Origin: Aeromonas fluvialis
Lineage (GTDB): Bacteria; Pseudomonadota; Gammaproteobacteria; Enterobacterales; Aeromonadaceae
Assembly (NCBI RefSeq): GCF_000819885.1
Contig: NZ_CDBO01000047.1
Span: forward strand, 1 to 64,000
Direction of reading: 5' to 3'
Length of the DNA stretch: 64,000 bases
The notes beneath the pieces were generated by a model. It did not search any database and was not told the origin of the DNA. It was given only the letters and a program-made list of their open reading frames with translations. This document shows, one piece after another, positions 47,042-57,202 of this stretch. The position numbers were made by a program, and so were the translations under genes. Each line of letters starts with the position of its first letter. The stretch's first letter is position 1.

Positions 47042-48598
47042 TTACTTGTTGACCACCAGGTCACCCAGGTAAGGGAAGTTCATCACGTTGACCACTGGCT
47101 TGATGTCGACGTTCTTCTTGGCGCCATACGCCAGATCTTCCCAGTGCAGCGGCACATAGGCAGCGTCGTCGATCAGCATAGCTTCCACCTTCTGCAGAAT
47201 GGCGGCACGCTTGGCCGGATCGGTCTCGGTGTTGGCATCCATCACCATCTTGTCCGCTTCGGCATTGGCATAGCCGGCGCAGTTGTACTGGCCCATGCCG
47301 GTCTTGGCATCCTTGGTGAAGGTCAGGAACTCGAAGAAGTTCGCGGTATCTTCGGTGTCGGAGTGCCAACCGATCATCTGCATGTCGGCGCCACACTTGT
47401 CAAACTCCGGCCAGTACTGGGCCACCGGCATGGTCTTCAGATCCACCTTGATGTTGATCTTGGCCAGCATGGCGGAGACAGCCTGGGCAATCTTGACGTC
47501 GTTGACGTAACGGGCAGCCGGGGCGATGAAGCTCATCTTGAAGCCCTGCTCGTAACCGGCCTCTTTCATCAGCTCCTTGGCCTTGGCCAGATCATACTGG
47601 GGCACCAGCGCCTCGTTGTAACCGGCATAGCCTTTCGGGCTCAGCTGGCCAGCGGGGGTACCAAAGCCCTTATTGATCTTCTCGACGATGCCCACCTGGT
47701 TGATGGCGTAGTTGATGGCCTGACGCACCCGCTTGTCTTTCAGCGCTGGGTTGGTGTTCTGGTTCAGCTCGATGATGATGGCGCGGGTACCGGACAGGGT
47801 GACCAGCTGGGAATCCTTACCGTTCTTCACACGCTCCAGATCGTTCGGGGCCACCGGGTAGATCATGTCCACGTCGCCACCCAGCAGGGCAGCCACACGG
47901 GTCGCATCTTCCTTGATTGGCACCACGGTCAGGTTCTCGACGTTGCCCTTGGAAGCCTTGTCCCAATAGTTGGCATTGCGCACGTATTCCAGCTTCACGC
48001 CCTGCTCGCGGAACTTGACGCTGAACGGACCGGTGCCGGAGACATTGGTAGAGGCAAAGGAGTCACCGTTCTTGACGATCTCGCCCTTGTCTTTGCCCGC
48101 TTCGGTCTTGCCAGTGTAGAACTTGGAGTCCATCGGGAAGATATAGGTGACGGTCTGCAGCACCAGCGGGAACGGCTTGGCGGTGACGAGATCGACGGTG
48201 AAATCATCGACCTTCTTGGCTTCGGCGATAGGGTCGAAGATCGCCTTGAAGTCAGGGGACGCCTTCAGACGGTTGACGGTCCACACCACATCATCGGCGG
48301 TAAAGTCGTTACCGGAGTGGAACTTGACCCCTTTGCGCAGGTGGAAGCGAACAGTCTTGTCATCGACACGCTCGAACTTCTCGGCCAGCCGGGGTTCGAA
48401 TTGCAGATCCTGGGTGTAGCGCATCAGGGGATCGAACACCAGATGGGACAATTCCAGGGTCTGGCCGGAGAGCTGCTCCTGCGGATCCAGCGAGGTGGCA
48501 TCGGAGGCGACGCCTACCTTGATATCAGCGGCTGAGACACTGAAGGCGAAACCGGCGGCAAACAGCGCCAGGGCAACTTTAGACAATCCTTTCTTCAT
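47042..48598 (-). CDS. Periplasmic substrate-binding protein, family 5
   Basis: 518 residues. Signal peptide MKKGLSKVALALFAAGFAFS ending around SVSA|ADIK. Domain of the peptide-binding SBP family 5, with LSHLVFDPLMRY, FHLRKGVKFHSGNDFTADDVVWTVNRL and later GTRAIIIELNQNTNPALKDKRVRQAI. ATG at 48598 is chosen because GGAG lies 7 nt upstream and gives a proper signal peptide. Specificity (peptides, possibly others) is not inferable. Confidence 0.9.
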   Translation of the reverse strand: MKKGLSKVALALFAAGFAFSVSAADIKVGVASDATSLDPQEQLSGQTLELSHLVFDPLMRYTQDLQFEPRLAEKFERVDDKTVRFHLRKGVKFHSGNDFTADDVVWTVNRLKASPDFKAIFDPIAEAKKVDDFTVDLVTAKPFPLVLQTVTYIFPMDSKFYTGKTEAGKDKGEIVKNGDSFASTNVSGTGPFSVKFREQGVKLEYVRNANYWDKASKGNVENLTVVPIKEDATRVAALLGGDVDMIYPVAPNDLERVKNGKDSQLVTLSGTRAIIIELNQNTNPALKDKRVRQAINYAINQVGIVEKINKGFGTPAGQLSPKGYAGYNEALVPQYDLAKAKELMKEAGYEQGFKMSFIAPAARYVNDVKIAQAVSAMLAKINIKVDLKTMPVAQYWPEFDKCGADMQMIGWHSDTEDTANFFEFLTFTKDAKTGMGQYNCAGYANAEADKMVMDANTETDPAKRAAILQKVEAMLIDDAAYVPLHWEDLAYGAKKNVDIKPVVNVMNFPYLGDLVVNK

Positions 48599-48673
48599 CG
48601 TTTTCTCCATGCTTTTGGCTTTTTTATTAACGAACAACAGGTTTGAGTGACCCTCCGGCGAACCGGCACTCTT

Positions 48674-50398
48674 CTAGCTTGCGATGTCCAGCCCCTCACG
48701 GGACATTCCCTTGAACTCCGGCATGAGGGAGATCAGCTTGCGACTGTACTCATGCTCGGCATTGGTAAAGAGTTTCTCGGTCTCGGCCACCTCAACCAGG
48801 TTGCCATGCTGCATTACCCCGATGCGATCGCACATCTGGCGGATCACCGGCAGATCGTGGCTGATAAACAGCATGGTGAGGCCAAGCTCCTGCTGCAGAT
48901 CCTTGAGCAGGTTGAGGATCTGGGCCTGCACCGAGACATCCAGCGCCGAGGTGGGCTCGTCGCAGATAAGGAAACGCGGACGAGTGGCCAGGGCTCGGGC
49001 GATGGAGATACGCTGGCGCTGACCGCCGGAGAACTCGTGGGGATACTTGACCCCGGCACCGCGGCCGAGCCCCACGTGATCGAGCAGATCGTTGACGATC
49101 CCCTCGATCTGGCTCTCGCTGTCCGCCAGTTTGTGGAAGCGGATCGGCTCGGCAATGATGTCGCGCACCTTCATGCGCGGGTTCATCGACGAATAGGGAT
49201 TCTGAAACACCATCTGCATCTGGCGGCGCAGCGGGCGACGCTCGCGCTCGCTCTTGAGCGCAGTCAGGTCGATCCCCTCGAAGAAGATCTTGCCGGTGTC
49301 AGGCGGATAGAGGCCGGTGATGGCGCGGGCAATGGTCGACTTGCCGGAGCCCGACTCCCCCACCAGACCGAAGGTCTCCCCTTCGAAGATCTCGAAGCTG
49401 ATGTTGTTGCAGGCGCGCACATACTGGCGGCGGCTCGGGAAGAAAGAGTCCTTGGTGACGAACTTCAGATCGACGTTCTCCACCCGCAGCAGCGCCCCTT
49501 CATAGGCACGCTGGTCCTGACTCTGACCAAGCCAGTGGGTCTTGAGGTCGATATTGGTATCCGGCGCACTGGCATCTTCGATGTAGGAGACCAGCGGGAA
49601 ACGCACCAGCTTGACATCGGATCGCGGTACCGCCGAGATGAGGCTGCGGGTATAGGGATGATTGGGGCTGCCCAGCACCTGTTCGGTCAGGCCGAACTCC
49701 ACCAGATCGCCGCGATACATCACCGCCACCTTGTCGGTGACGTTGGAGACCACGCCCATGTCGTGAGTCACCAGCATGCAGCCCACCTGACGCTCTTTAC
49801 AGAGAGTGCGGATAAGCTGGAGGATCTGATCCTGAATGGAGACGTCGAGGGCCGTGGTCGGCTCGTCGGCGATGATAAGCTCGGGATCGCATGAGAGTGC
49901 GATGGCAATGACCACACGCTGACGCATGCCACCGGAGAACTGGTGCGGATACTGCTTGATGCGCAGCTCCGGCTGCGGAATACCTACCGCCTCCATCAGC
50001 ACCAGCGCCTTGGCAAAGGCCGCCTCGCGGGTCAGATCTGTGTTGGCCAGCATGGTCTCCACCAGTTGCTGCTCCACGGTGAACAGCGGGTTGAGGGAGG
50101 TCATGGGATCTTGAAAGATGAACCCGATGCGAGAACCTCGAATGGCCCGCATCTCGTTCTGGCTCTTGCCAGAAATCAGCTCGCCATTGAGATAGATATC
50201 GCCACGGGCAATGTGCCCGGGGGGGCTCAGCAGATCGATGACGGCGTTGCCGATGGTGGACTTGCCGGCGCCGGACTCTCCGACCACGCCGACAATCTCC
50301 CCCTTTTCGATGGAGAAAGAGAGATCCTTCACCGCGGCCAGCACCCCGTAGCGGGAGGGGTACTCGATCCGCAAGTTCTTTACTTCGAGCAAGGACAT
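48674..50398 (-). CDS. Peptide ABC transporter, fused ATPases (DppD-DppF)
   Basis: 574 residues with two ATP-binding cassettes. The first has Walker A GESGAGKST (~40), signature FSGGMRQR (~150) and Walker B IIADEPTTALD. The second has GESGSGKST (~350), FSGGQRQR and LICDEPTSALD. In most relatives DppD and DppF are separate genes; here they are one frame. ATG at 50398 has GAGG 5-6 nt upstream. First gene of the operon. Confidence 0.9.
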   Translation of the reverse strand: MSLLEVKNLRIEYPSRYGVLAAVKDLSFSIEKGEIVGVVGESGAGKSTIGNAVIDLLSPPGHIARGDIYLNGELISGKSQNEMRAIRGSRIGFIFQDPMTSLNPLFTVEQQLVETMLANTDLTREAAFAKALVLMEAVGIPQPELRIKQYPHQFSGGMRQRVVIAIALSCDPELIIADEPTTALDVSIQDQILQLIRTLCKERQVGCMLVTHDMGVVSNVTDKVAVMYRGDLVEFGLTEQVLGSPNHPYTRSLISAVPRSDVKLVRFPLVSYIEDASAPDTNIDLKTHWLGQSQDQRAYEGALLRVENVDLKFVTKDSFFPSRRQYVRACNNISFEIFEGETFGLVGESGSGKSTIARAITGLYPPDTGKIFFEGIDLTALKSERERRPLRRQMQMVFQNPYSSMNPRMKVRDIIAEPIRFHKLADSESQIEGIVNDLLDHVGLGRGAGVKYPHEFSGGQRQRISIARALATRPRFLICDEPTSALDVSVQAQILNLLKDLQQELGLTMLFISHDLPVIRQMCDRIGVMQHGNLVEVAETEKLFTNAEHEYSRKLISLMPEFKGMSREGLDIAS

Positions 50399-50885
50399 GT
50401 TTACCTCTGCGGGGGACATCCGTCCCAAATAATTCGTCCGTAAATCTGCCGCAGATGCCGGTTGTTACCTTGGGCAATATTTGCTCAATCCATGAGGCAG
50501 CGAAACCAGCGATCCGGGCGGGTTTTTTGCATTTTTTTGGAATAACCCGCGAGTAACTTAGACGGTTTGACCTCGGGTGTAAATGATTGAGTTATACAAT
50601 TCCGCAATGTTTTGTGCAGACAACCATCAATTTGGTAGAGATAAATGATGATTTTCATCACATAAATGGTCGGTACATCCGCACATCTATTGGTATCAAT
50701 ACGTTAATTTCAACAAAAATACAACAAGCAGCATTTATCACTGTTTCAAAAGCGATCGCGAGCCCCGAATGAGTAGTGAATATTTATGTGAAATGGATGA
50801 TAAACGGCAGCATATGCCGATGAATGAAAATTAAGCAGAGATAAATCGGGGGATGCCAGAACGGTCATCCCCCGGAAGAGACCAT
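50399..50885. other. 487-bp AT-rich region between the ABC operon and pgpA
   Basis: No gene found. Holds the promoter region of the peptide transporter operon on one side and the pgpA terminator at 50847-50874 on the other. No riboswitch seen. Confidence 0.5.
50847..50874 (-). terminator. pgpA terminator
   Basis: 9-bp arms CGGGGGATG and CATCCCCCG, 10-nt loop, 12 bp beyond the stop of pgpA, followed by ATTTAT on the minus strand. Confidence 0.75.
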
Positions 50886-51380
50886 TCAGCCGAGCCAGAA
50901 CGCCAGTAATTGCATACAAAACAGGGCGAACAGGCCGGCGATCAGATCGTCCAGCATGATGCCAAGTCCGCCGTGGATCCTGCGATCAAACCAGGAGATG
51001 GGCCAGGGCTTGAGCACATCAAACAACCGGAACAGCGCAAAGCCCGCCACCACCCACACCCATCCGGTCGGCGCGGCAATCATGGTGACACCAAAGCCGA
51101 TCACCTCGTCCCAGACGATGGCGCCGTGATCCGGCATACCGATGGCATCGGTGGCGCTCTGGCAGATACGGATCCCCACCACAAACCCCACAGCCAGCAA
51201 GGCGATAAACCAGTGGGTCGGCAGACCGCTCACCAGCAAGTAGAGCGGAATGGCCGCCAGCGTGCCCATGGTGCCCGGCGCCTTGGGGGAGAGACCTGAA
51301 CCAAATCCCACCGCCAGAAAGTGAAGCGGATTTTTCAGATCCAGTCGTGTCAGCTCGGGTTTTATCCTGAACATACTCAT
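50886..51380 (-). CDS. pgpA: Phosphatidylglycerophosphatase A
   Basis: 164 residues. Dephosphorylates phosphatidylglycerophosphate to phosphatidylglycerol in the inner membrane. FLAVGFGSGLSPKAPGTMGTLAAIPLYLL (~20-48) and the acidic DRRIHGGLGIMLDDLIAGL (~135-153) are characteristic. ATG at 51380 overlaps the thiL stop (ATGA), giving coupling. End of the thiL-pgpA pair. Confidence 0.93.
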   Translation of the reverse strand: MSMFRIKPELTRLDLKNPLHFLAVGFGSGLSPKAPGTMGTLAAIPLYLLVSGLPTHWFIALLAVGFVVGIRICQSATDAIGMPDHGAIVWDEVIGFGVTMIAAPTGWVWVVAGFALFRLFDVLKPWPISWFDRRIHGGLGIMLDDLIAGLFALFCMQLLAFWLG

Positions 51381-52336
51381 GCGAAGTGATCCCACCCTTT
51401 CAGTTGCAACTCGACCGGTTGGTCGCCGTGCAGGTAGTCGATGCCGGGCTCGCCCGCCACGATGCGGCCGATGCGGCTGAACTTGACCCCGCTGTGAGCC
51501 AGCGCCGTATCTAGCGCGCCGCGGTGCGCTTCCGGTACGGTGAAGCAGAGCTCGTAGTCATCGCCACCGGCCAGCGCCAGTTGCCACGCCTCCTGCTCGC
51601 TCACCGCATCCTGCAGCACCGGCGAGAGGGGCAGCAGATCGAGATCGATCAGGGCCCGCACGTCAGACGCCTTGAGGATATGGCCGAGATCCGAGGCCAA
51701 CCCATCGGAGAGATCCAGGGCGCTGCTGGCCAGCCCGCGCAACGCCTGACCGGCAAGAATGCGGGGATGAGGGTGGTCGAGGCGCGGCAGCACGGCGGCC
51801 AGCTGATTCTCGTTGAGGGTGCGTTTACCCAGCAGGTGGGAGAGCGCCAGCGCGGCATCCCCCAAGGTGCCGGTGACATAGATGCCGTCACCGGCTTTGG
51901 CACCGCTGCGAAGCAGGGCACGCCCGGCAGGCACCGAGCCTTTCACCGATACTGTGATGGAGAGGGGCCCCCGGGTCATGTCACCACCCACCAGTGCCAC
52001 GTTGTAGTATTCGGCCAGCTCCAGGAATCCTTCAGCAAAACCGGCAACCCAGCCTTCGTTAATGGTCGGCAGGGTCAGCGCCAGCGACACCCAACGTGGC
52101 TCGGCGCCCATGGCGGCGAGATCGGAGAGATTGACCGCCAGCGCCTTGTAGCCGAGATCCACCGGATCCATGTCGGGAAAGAAGTGTACTCCGCTCACCA
52201 GGGTGTCGGTGCTCACCGCCAGCTGGGTATCGGGGGGCAGGGTCAGCAGGGCACAGTCATCTCCAGGGCCCATCACCACGTCTTTACGGGCGTGGGGGAC
52301 CTTGAAGTACTTATCAATCAACTCAAATTCACCCAT
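51377..52336 (-). CDS. thiL: Thiamine-monophosphate kinase
   Basis: 319 residues. Phosphorylates thiamine monophosphate to thiamine diphosphate. GPGDDCALL (~22-30), DTLVSGVHFFPDMDP (~44-58), GGDMTRGP and LDLSDGLASDL (~205-215) are AIR synthase-like motifs. ATG at 52336 begins MGEFELIDKYF; Shine-Dalgarno is weak and a hairpin lies directly upstream. Usual neighbours nusB and pgpA. Confidence 0.94.
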   Translation of the reverse strand: MGEFELIDKYFKVPHARKDVVMGPGDDCALLTLPPDTQLAVSTDTLVSGVHFFPDMDPVDLGYKALAVNLSDLAAMGAEPRWVSLALTLPTINEGWVAGFAEGFLELAEYYNVALVGGDMTRGPLSITVSVKGSVPAGRALLRSGAKAGDGIYVTGTLGDAALALSHLLGKRTLNENQLAAVLPRLDHPHPRILAGQALRGLASSALDLSDGLASDLGHILKASDVRALIDLDLLPLSPVLQDAVSEQEAWQLALAGGDDYELCFTVPEAHRGALDTALAHSGVKFSRIGRIVAGEPGIDYLHGDQPVELQLKGWDHFA

Positions 52337-52345
52337 ACAGTAAAA

Positions 52346-52364
52346 AGCCAGCAATAAGCTGGCT
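52346..52364 (-). terminator. Hairpin upstream of thiL
   Basis: 7-bp arms AGCCAGC and GCTGGCT, 5-nt loop, followed on the minus strand by TTTTTA. It lies 9 bp before the thiL ATG and 30 bp after the nusB stop; may be a partial terminator or translational control hairpin. Confidence 0.6.
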
Positions 52365-52393
52365 CCTCTCTTAGATGCTGACGGACAGCAGGA

Positions 52394-52807
52394 TCAGCGC
52401 TTGTCCAGCGACTTGATCACCTTGTCCAGTACACCGTTGACAAACTTGTGGCTGTCATCGGCGGCGAAGGCTTTAGCCAGCTCGATCGCTTCGTTGATCA
52501 CCACGCGCGGCGGCACATCATCACGACGGGTCAGCTCATAGGTCGCCAGACGCAGGATCGCCTTGTCCACCATGTCCACTTCGTCCAGCGGACGGGAGAG
52601 GAAAGGTGCAAAGACCTTGTCCAGCTCGTTGCAGTGGAGGGCTACCCCGAACAGCAGATCGCGGAAATAGTTCAGATCCACACCCTTGGTGTCCTGATCG
52701 ATTTTGAACTGCTCTTCGATGTCACCCACGTTGGCCTTGGTCATCTGCCACTGGTAAATGGCCTGGGTGGCGCAATGGCGGGCTTTACGGCGCTCGGACG
52801 GTTTCAA
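52394..52807 (-). CDS. nusB: Transcription antitermination protein NusB
   Basis: 137 residues. Binds boxA RNA with NusE in rRNA antitermination. [36 protein letters not shown] and [10 protein letters not shown] are the family blocks. 14 bp after ribH, in the classical ribH-nusB-thiL order. Confidence 0.95.
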   Translation of the reverse strand: MKPSERRKARHCATQAIYQWQMTKANVGDIEEQFKIDQDTKGVDLNYFRDLLFGVALHCNELDKVFAPFLSRPLDEVDMVDKAILRLATYELTRRDDVPPRVVINEAIELAKAFAADDSHKFVNGVLDKVIKSLDKR

Positions 52808-52821
52808 TGCATTTCTCCTCG

Positions 52822-53292
52822 TTACACGTCCAGTTGTTTCAGGACGTTGATCATTTCGAGCGCTGCCAGTGCAGCCTCTGCACCCTTGTTACCCGCCTTG
52901 GTACCTGCACGCTCGATGGCTTGTTCAATGTTTTCAGTGGTCAGCACGCCGAAGGCAACGGGAATTTCATACTCCATCATCACCTGAGCCATGCCTTTGC
53001 TGTTCTCGTTTGCCACCAAGTCGAAGTGGTAAGTGCCGCCACGGATGACAGTACCGACCGCCACGATGGCGTCATATTGGCCGCTCTTGGCCAGCTTCTT
53101 GATGACCAGCGGCATTTCAACCGCACCCGGCACTTTTACCAGGGTCAGGTTGCTGTCCTGTACCTGGCCTTGACGCTTCAGTACGTCCACTGCGCCACTC
53201 ACCAGGCTGTCGTTGATGAAGCTGTTGAAGCGGGCAACGACAATCGCAACGCGCGCTGCTGGAGCGGCAATATTTCCTTCGATAACCTTCAT
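52822..53292 (-). CDS. ribH: 6,7-dimethyl-8-ribityllumazine synthase
   Basis: 156 residues. Penultimate riboflavin step. [14 protein letters not shown] (~19-32), [23 protein letters not shown] (~80-93, catalytic His) and [11 protein letters not shown] are typical. ATG at 53292 starts MKVIEGN, like relatives. Between ribB and nusB. Confidence 0.95.
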   Translation of the reverse strand: MKVIEGNIAAPAARVAIVVARFNSFINDSLVSGAVDVLKRQGQVQDSNLTLVKVPGAVEMPLVIKKLAKSGQYDAIVAVGTVIRGGTYHFDLVANENSKGMAQVMMEYEIPVAFGVLTTENIEQAIERAGTKAGNKGAEAALAALEMINVLKQLDV

Positions 53293-53422
53293 TGGAAATC
53301 CTGTATCTGTGCAATCAAAAGGGCCGGAGTCAAAAGTGCGCACAGTCTAGCACAACAGACCCACGACAAAAACCATGGCCGCAACGAGCGACCATGATCG
53401 TGATTTAAGCGAAACGAGGCGC

Positions 53423-54532
53423 TTACTCGCCGACGTATTCCACCACTTCCAGACCGAAGCCACCGAGGGCATGGTACTTCTTCGGTGAACTCAAGAGGCG
53501 CATCTTGCTCACGCCCAGCGCCTTGAGGATCTGGGAACCCACCCCGACCCGGCGTGAGGTTCCCTGCCATTTGGCCCCTTCCGGTGCCAGCCCCTTGTCG
53601 GCGGCCTCGAACCCCTTGACCCGGGCTAGCAGCTCGGCGCCATGAGATTCCGCCCCCAGGATCACCAACACGCCGCCTTCGCTGGCGATGCGGGCCATGG
53701 ATTTGGGCAACGGCCAGCTACGAGCGGCATGACGGTCGGTCAGCAACAGATCGCTCAGCACGTCGTGCAGGTGCACGCGCACCAGGGTCGGCTGGTCGGC
53801 CTGCACCTCACCCTTTTTCAGGGCGAAGTGAACTTGATTGTCGATGGTGTCGCGGAAGGTGATGAGATCAAACTCGCCAAACTCGGTGGGCAATTTGCAC
53901 TCGGCTACCTTCTCGACCGTGGTCTCGTGCTGGTTGCGGTATTCGATAAGATCCGCGATGGTGCCAAGCTTGATACCGTGCAGCTCGGCGAAGGTCTCGA
54001 GATCAGGACGACGTGCCATTGAGCCATCTTCGTTGAGGATTTCGACGATCACGGAGGCCGCCTCGTAACCGGCCAGACGGGCCAGATCGCAGCCGGCCTC
54101 GGTGTGACCAGCGCGGGTCAGCACGCCGCCATCCTGCGCCATCAGCGGGAATATGTGGCCCGGCTGCACCAGATCGGCGGCCTTGGCATTGGGTGCCACA
54201 GCCGCCTGCACGGTCACCGCGCGATCGGCGGCAGAGATTCCAGTGGTCACCCCTTCGGCCGCTTCGATGGTCACGGTAAAGGCGGTGGAGAACTGGGCAT
54301 TGTTGCGATCAACCATCAGCGGCAGCGCCAGCTGCTTGCAGCGATCCCGGGTCAGAGTCAGGCAGATGAGGCCACGGCCGTAGCGGGCCATGAAGTTGAT
54401 ATCCTCCGGACGGACGCAGGAGGCTGCCATGATGAGGTCCCCTTCGTTCTCCCTGTCTTCGTCATCCATCAGGATCACCATCTTGCCAGCCTTGATATCG
54501 GCAATGATCTCCTGGGTTGTGCTCAGCGCCAT
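53423..54532 (-). CDS. ribB: 3,4-dihydroxy-2-butanone-4-phosphate synthase with inactive GTP cyclohydrolase II-like tail
   Basis: 369 residues. The N-terminal ~200 residues are Rib[17 protein letters not shown] (~22-37) and GHTEAGCDL (~142-150). The remainder resembles the RibA fold ([10 protein letters not shown]... [15 protein letters not shown]) but the zinc-binding Cys cluster of RibA (Cys-x10-Cys-x-Cys) is absent; the stretch [22 protein letters not shown] has no Cys. Thus the tail is probably not a cyclohydrolase and a separate RibA should exist. This RibBX-type fusion is known in gammaproteobacteria. Confidence 0.9.
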   Translation of the reverse strand: MALSTTQEIIADIKAGKMVILMDDEDRENEGDLIMAASCVRPEDINFMARYGRGLICLTLTRDRCKQLALPLMVDRNNAQFSTAFTVTIEAAEGVTTGISAADRAVTVQAAVAPNAKAADLVQPGHIFPLMAQDGGVLTRAGHTEAGCDLARLAGYEAASVIVEILNEDGSMARRPDLETFAELHGIKLGTIADLIEYRNQHETTVEKVAECKLPTEFGEFDLITFRDTIDNQVHFALKKGEVQADQPTLVRVHLHDVLSDLLLTDRHAARSWPLPKSMARIASEGGVLVILGAESHGAELLARVKGFEAADKGLAPEGAKWQGTSRRVGVGSQILKALGVSKMRLLSSPKKYHALGGFGLEVVEYVGE

Positions 54533-54679
54533 GGGCTACTCCATCTGTCTATTTGGGGATTGAGCCCGCAGGCTCAACGGGAATGCGAAATATGCTGCTC
54601 TAGATTGGGGCACATGGCCCCATTTCAATCGGAGCGGGATCACAGAAAATCGTTTTGGTCGGGGCCAACACCCCGACCA

Positions 54680-55333
54680 TCAGAGAAAACCGGCCTTGGC
54701 CAGCTTGTCGAGAGTCAGGGTGGAGGCACTGCTCTCCTGACGCTTGCCCATCATCAGCCGCTCCAGATAGCGGGCGATCTGATCCACCTCGAGGTTGACC
54801 TTGTGGCCCGGTTTCCAGCTGGCGATGGTAGTCTCCTGGGCGGTGTGAGGCACGATGGTCAGGCGGAAGAGCTCCCCCTGCACGGCGTTAACGGTGAGGC
54901 TGATGCCATCCACCGCGATGGAGCCCTTCTCGGCGATGTAGCGGGAGAGCTCGCCCGGCACCTTGATCCAGTACTCGATGGCGCGGCCACTGCTGGAGAC
55001 GCTTTTCACTTCCCCAATCCCGTCCACGTGGCCGGAGACCAGATGGCCGCCGAGGCGGGAGGTGGGCATCAGCGCCTTCTCGAGGTTGACCCGATCGCCC
55101 ACCTTCGCCTCGGCAAAGCCGGTGCGCGACAAGGTTTCCAGCGACACATCGGCGGTATAGCGCTTGTCACCCAGCGCCACCACAGTGAGGCAGACACCGT
55201 TGGTGGCGATGGAGTCGCCCAGCTTGACGTCGCCAAAATCGAGACTCGGCGCATGGACGGTGAGGGCCATGTCGTCGCCCTGACGGCGCAGCTCGGCCAG
55301 GGTTCCCACCGCTTCGATAATTCCGGTAAACAT
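54680..55333 (-). CDS. ribE: Riboflavin synthase
   Basis: 217 residues. Dismutates 6,7-dimethyl-8-ribityllumazine to riboflavin. MFTGIIEAVG, NGVCLTVV (~45) and the second lumazine-binding repeat with GHVDGIGEV and DGISLTVN (~145) are present. ATG at 55333 has AGGTGA upstream. Followed by hairpins (near 54658-54679), possibly a terminator. Confidence 0.94.
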   Translation of the reverse strand: MFTGIIEAVGTLAELRRQGDDMALTVHAPSLDFGDVKLGDSIATNGVCLTVVALGDKRYTADVSLETLSRTGFAEAKVGDRVNLEKALMPTSRLGGHLVSGHVDGIGEVKSVSSSGRAIEYWIKVPGELSRYIAEKGSIAVDGISLTVNAVQGELFRLTIVPHTAQETTIASWKPGHKVNLEVDQIARYLERLMMGKRQESSASTLTLDKLAKAGFL

Positions 55334-55387
55334 GCAGATCACCTTGCTGATGACAGGGCAGATTACGCCCCCTTGAACATTGATAAA

Positions 55388-56497
55388 TCAGGTTATTTTG
55401 GCAGTAATGCGAATATCTTGGCCAACCATGCGCACATCCTTGATGACGAGCTTGGGGGCCTGAAACAGCCGGGTCAGGCCCGGCAGATGGAACAGGCCGC
55501 GTCCCTCGTCGCCCATCAATTTGGGTGCCTGATAGAGCACCAGCTCATCCACCAACCCCTTTTCCAGCAAGGCGCCGCACAGCCGCGGGCCCGCCTCGAC
55601 CAGTACCGAGTTGACGTTCTGCTTGGCCAGCAACATGAACAGGCTGACCAGGTCCAGCCTTCCCTCGTGCAACGGCAGCGCCAGTTGCTGCACCCACTCT
55701 GGCCACTCGCCGGATGCCTTGTGACGGGCTAACAGCACCGGGCTCTCGCGCTGGAACAGTGGCAGATCGGGAGTGAGCCGGTTTTGCGAATCGACGATGA
55801 CCCGCAACGGCTGGCGCACTGTCTCTTTGGGATAGGCGCTCTTGACCGAGGGAGGCAACTCGTCCCAGCGCACGGTCAGAGAGGCACCATCGGCCAGCAC
55901 GGTTTCGGCGCTGGAGAGCACCGCATCGTGGCGGGCACGCAGCCGCTGCACGTCGCGGCGCGCCTCCGGGGAGGTGATCCACTGGCTCTCGCCGCTCGCC
56001 ATGGCGGTGCGGCCATCGAGGCTGGCCCCCAGCTTGACGGTTACCCGCGGGAAGGCGGTACGCATCCGTTTGAAAAAGCCCGGGTTGAGCGCTTCGGCTT
56101 CGCTCGCCAGCAGGCCAAAATCGGTCTTGATGCCCGCCTCGGAGAGCATGCGCAGGCCGCGCCCGCCCACCTCGGGGTTGGGGTCGACCATGGCGGCCAC
56201 CACCCGGGCCACACCGGCGTTGATCAGCGCCTCGGCGCAGGGTGGAGTTCGACCGTGGTGGGAGCAGGGTTCGAGAGTCACATAGGCGGTGGCGCCACGG
56301 GCGTTGTCACCGGCGGCGCGCAGGGCATAGACCTCAGCATGGGGTTCGCCCGCCTTCTGATGCCACCCTTCGCCAACTACCACGCCATCTTTGACCAGCA
56401 CGGCGCCGACACAGGGGTTGGGGGCCGTGGTGTAGCGGCCGCGGCGGGCCAGTTCGAGGGCCCGACTCATCCATTGGTAATCATCTTGACTAAACAT
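55388..56497 (-). CDS. ribD: Bifunctional riboflavin biosynthesis deaminase/reductase RibD
   Basis: 369 residues. Deaminates and reduces the pyrimidine intermediate of riboflavin synthesis. The deaminase zinc motif is HAEVYAL (~50) with PCSHHGRTPPC (~75-85). The reductase domain starts at TVKLGASLDGRTA (~155). ATG at 56497 has AGGAG 5-6 nt upstream. In line with ribE and nrdR. Confidence 0.94.
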   Translation of the reverse strand: MFSQDDYQWMSRALELARRGRYTTAPNPCVGAVLVKDGVVVGEGWHQKAGEPHAEVYALRAAGDNARGATAYVTLEPCSHHGRTPPCAEALINAGVARVVAAMVDPNPEVGGRGLRMLSEAGIKTDFGLLASEAEALNPGFFKRMRTAFPRVTVKLGASLDGRTAMASGESQWITSPEARRDVQRLRARHDAVLSSAETVLADGASLTVRWDELPPSVKSAYPKETVRQPLRVIVDSQNRLTPDLPLFQRESPVLLARHKASGEWPEWVQQLALPLHEGRLDLVSLFMLLAKQNVNSVLVEAGPRLCGALLEKGLVDELVLYQAPKLMGDEGRGLFHLPGLTRLFQAPKLVIKDVRMVGQDIRITAKIT

Positions 56498-56602
56498 TCG
56501 GGCTCCTGTTTTCAACAACATCCAAGCCGTATCGCATCAGGTAACTGGCTGCGTTACCGCATCCGATGACGCTTCTCTAATCGAGCCTGCTTCAGGGACG
56601 AT

Positions 56603-57052
56603 TCATTTTTCCAGCTTGGCGATCTCTTCACCAAATTCGCGGATATCTTCGAAGCTGCGATAGACGGAGGCAAAACGGATATAGGCCACCTTGTCCAGGC
56701 TCTTGAGCTCATCCATCACCAGATTGCCCACCAGCTCGGAGGTGACTTCGCGCTCGCCGGTGGCACGCAGGCGGGATTTGATATGGTTGACCGCCTTTTC
56801 GATGGCCTCCATGCTCACCGGTCGCTTCTCCAGCGCTCGCAGAATACCGGCACGCAGCTTGTCTTCATTGAACGGCTCGCGGGAACCGTTGGACTTGATG
56901 ACGCGGGGCATCACCAGCTCAGCCATCTCGAAGGTGGTAAAACGCTCGTGACAGAGCAGGCACTCACGACGGCGGCGCACCTGATGGCCTTCGGCCACCA
57001 GACGGGAATCGATCACCTTGGTATCAACGGCACTACAGAATGGGCAATGCAT
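56603..57052 (-). CDS. nrdR: Transcriptional repressor NrdR
   Basis: 149 residues. ATP-cone regulator of ribonucleotide reductase genes. Zinc ribbon CPFC ... CLLC (~3-34), then [30 protein letters not shown], the ATP-cone (~50-85). Between glyA and ribD, the usual place. Confidence 0.95.
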   Translation of the reverse strand: MHCPFCSAVDTKVIDSRLVAEGHQVRRRRECLLCHERFTTFEMAELVMPRVIKSNGSREPFNEDKLRAGILRALEKRPVSMEAIEKAVNHIKSRLRATGEREVTSELVGNLVMDELKSLDKVAYIRFASVYRSFEDIREFGEEIAKLEK

Positions 57053-57153
57053 CGGACCTCCGGCGTTAATGAAACAGGGACTGACCCTCCGGGCCAGGAT
57101 CTAGGTCGGCCAGTGTAACACGGCCATACAAAACCGGTAAAAGCCAGAAAAAA

Positions 57154-57177
57154 CAATGCCACCCATAGGTGGCATTG
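57154..57177 (-). terminator. glyA terminator
   Basis: 10-bp arms CAATGCCACC and GGTGGCATTG, 4-nt loop, then a T6 run on the minus strand, 25 bp past the glyA stop. Confidence 0.85.
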
Positions 57178-57202
57178 GTCTCAAACAGGACGTCCTGGCT
57201 TA

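Noticed and set aside
46994..48535. 513-residue plus-strand frame opposite the peptide-binding protein
   Set aside because: Antisense shadow. The minus-strand protein has a signal peptide and family motifs.
54533..54679. FMN riboswitch near the rib genes
   Set aside because: I looked for the conserved RFN core ahead of ribB and ribE and did not see it; only simple hairpins are present.
54104..55732. 542-residue plus-strand frame opposite ribB, ribE and ribD
   Set aside because: It spans several genes on the other strand. High GC gives long open antisense frames in this genome.
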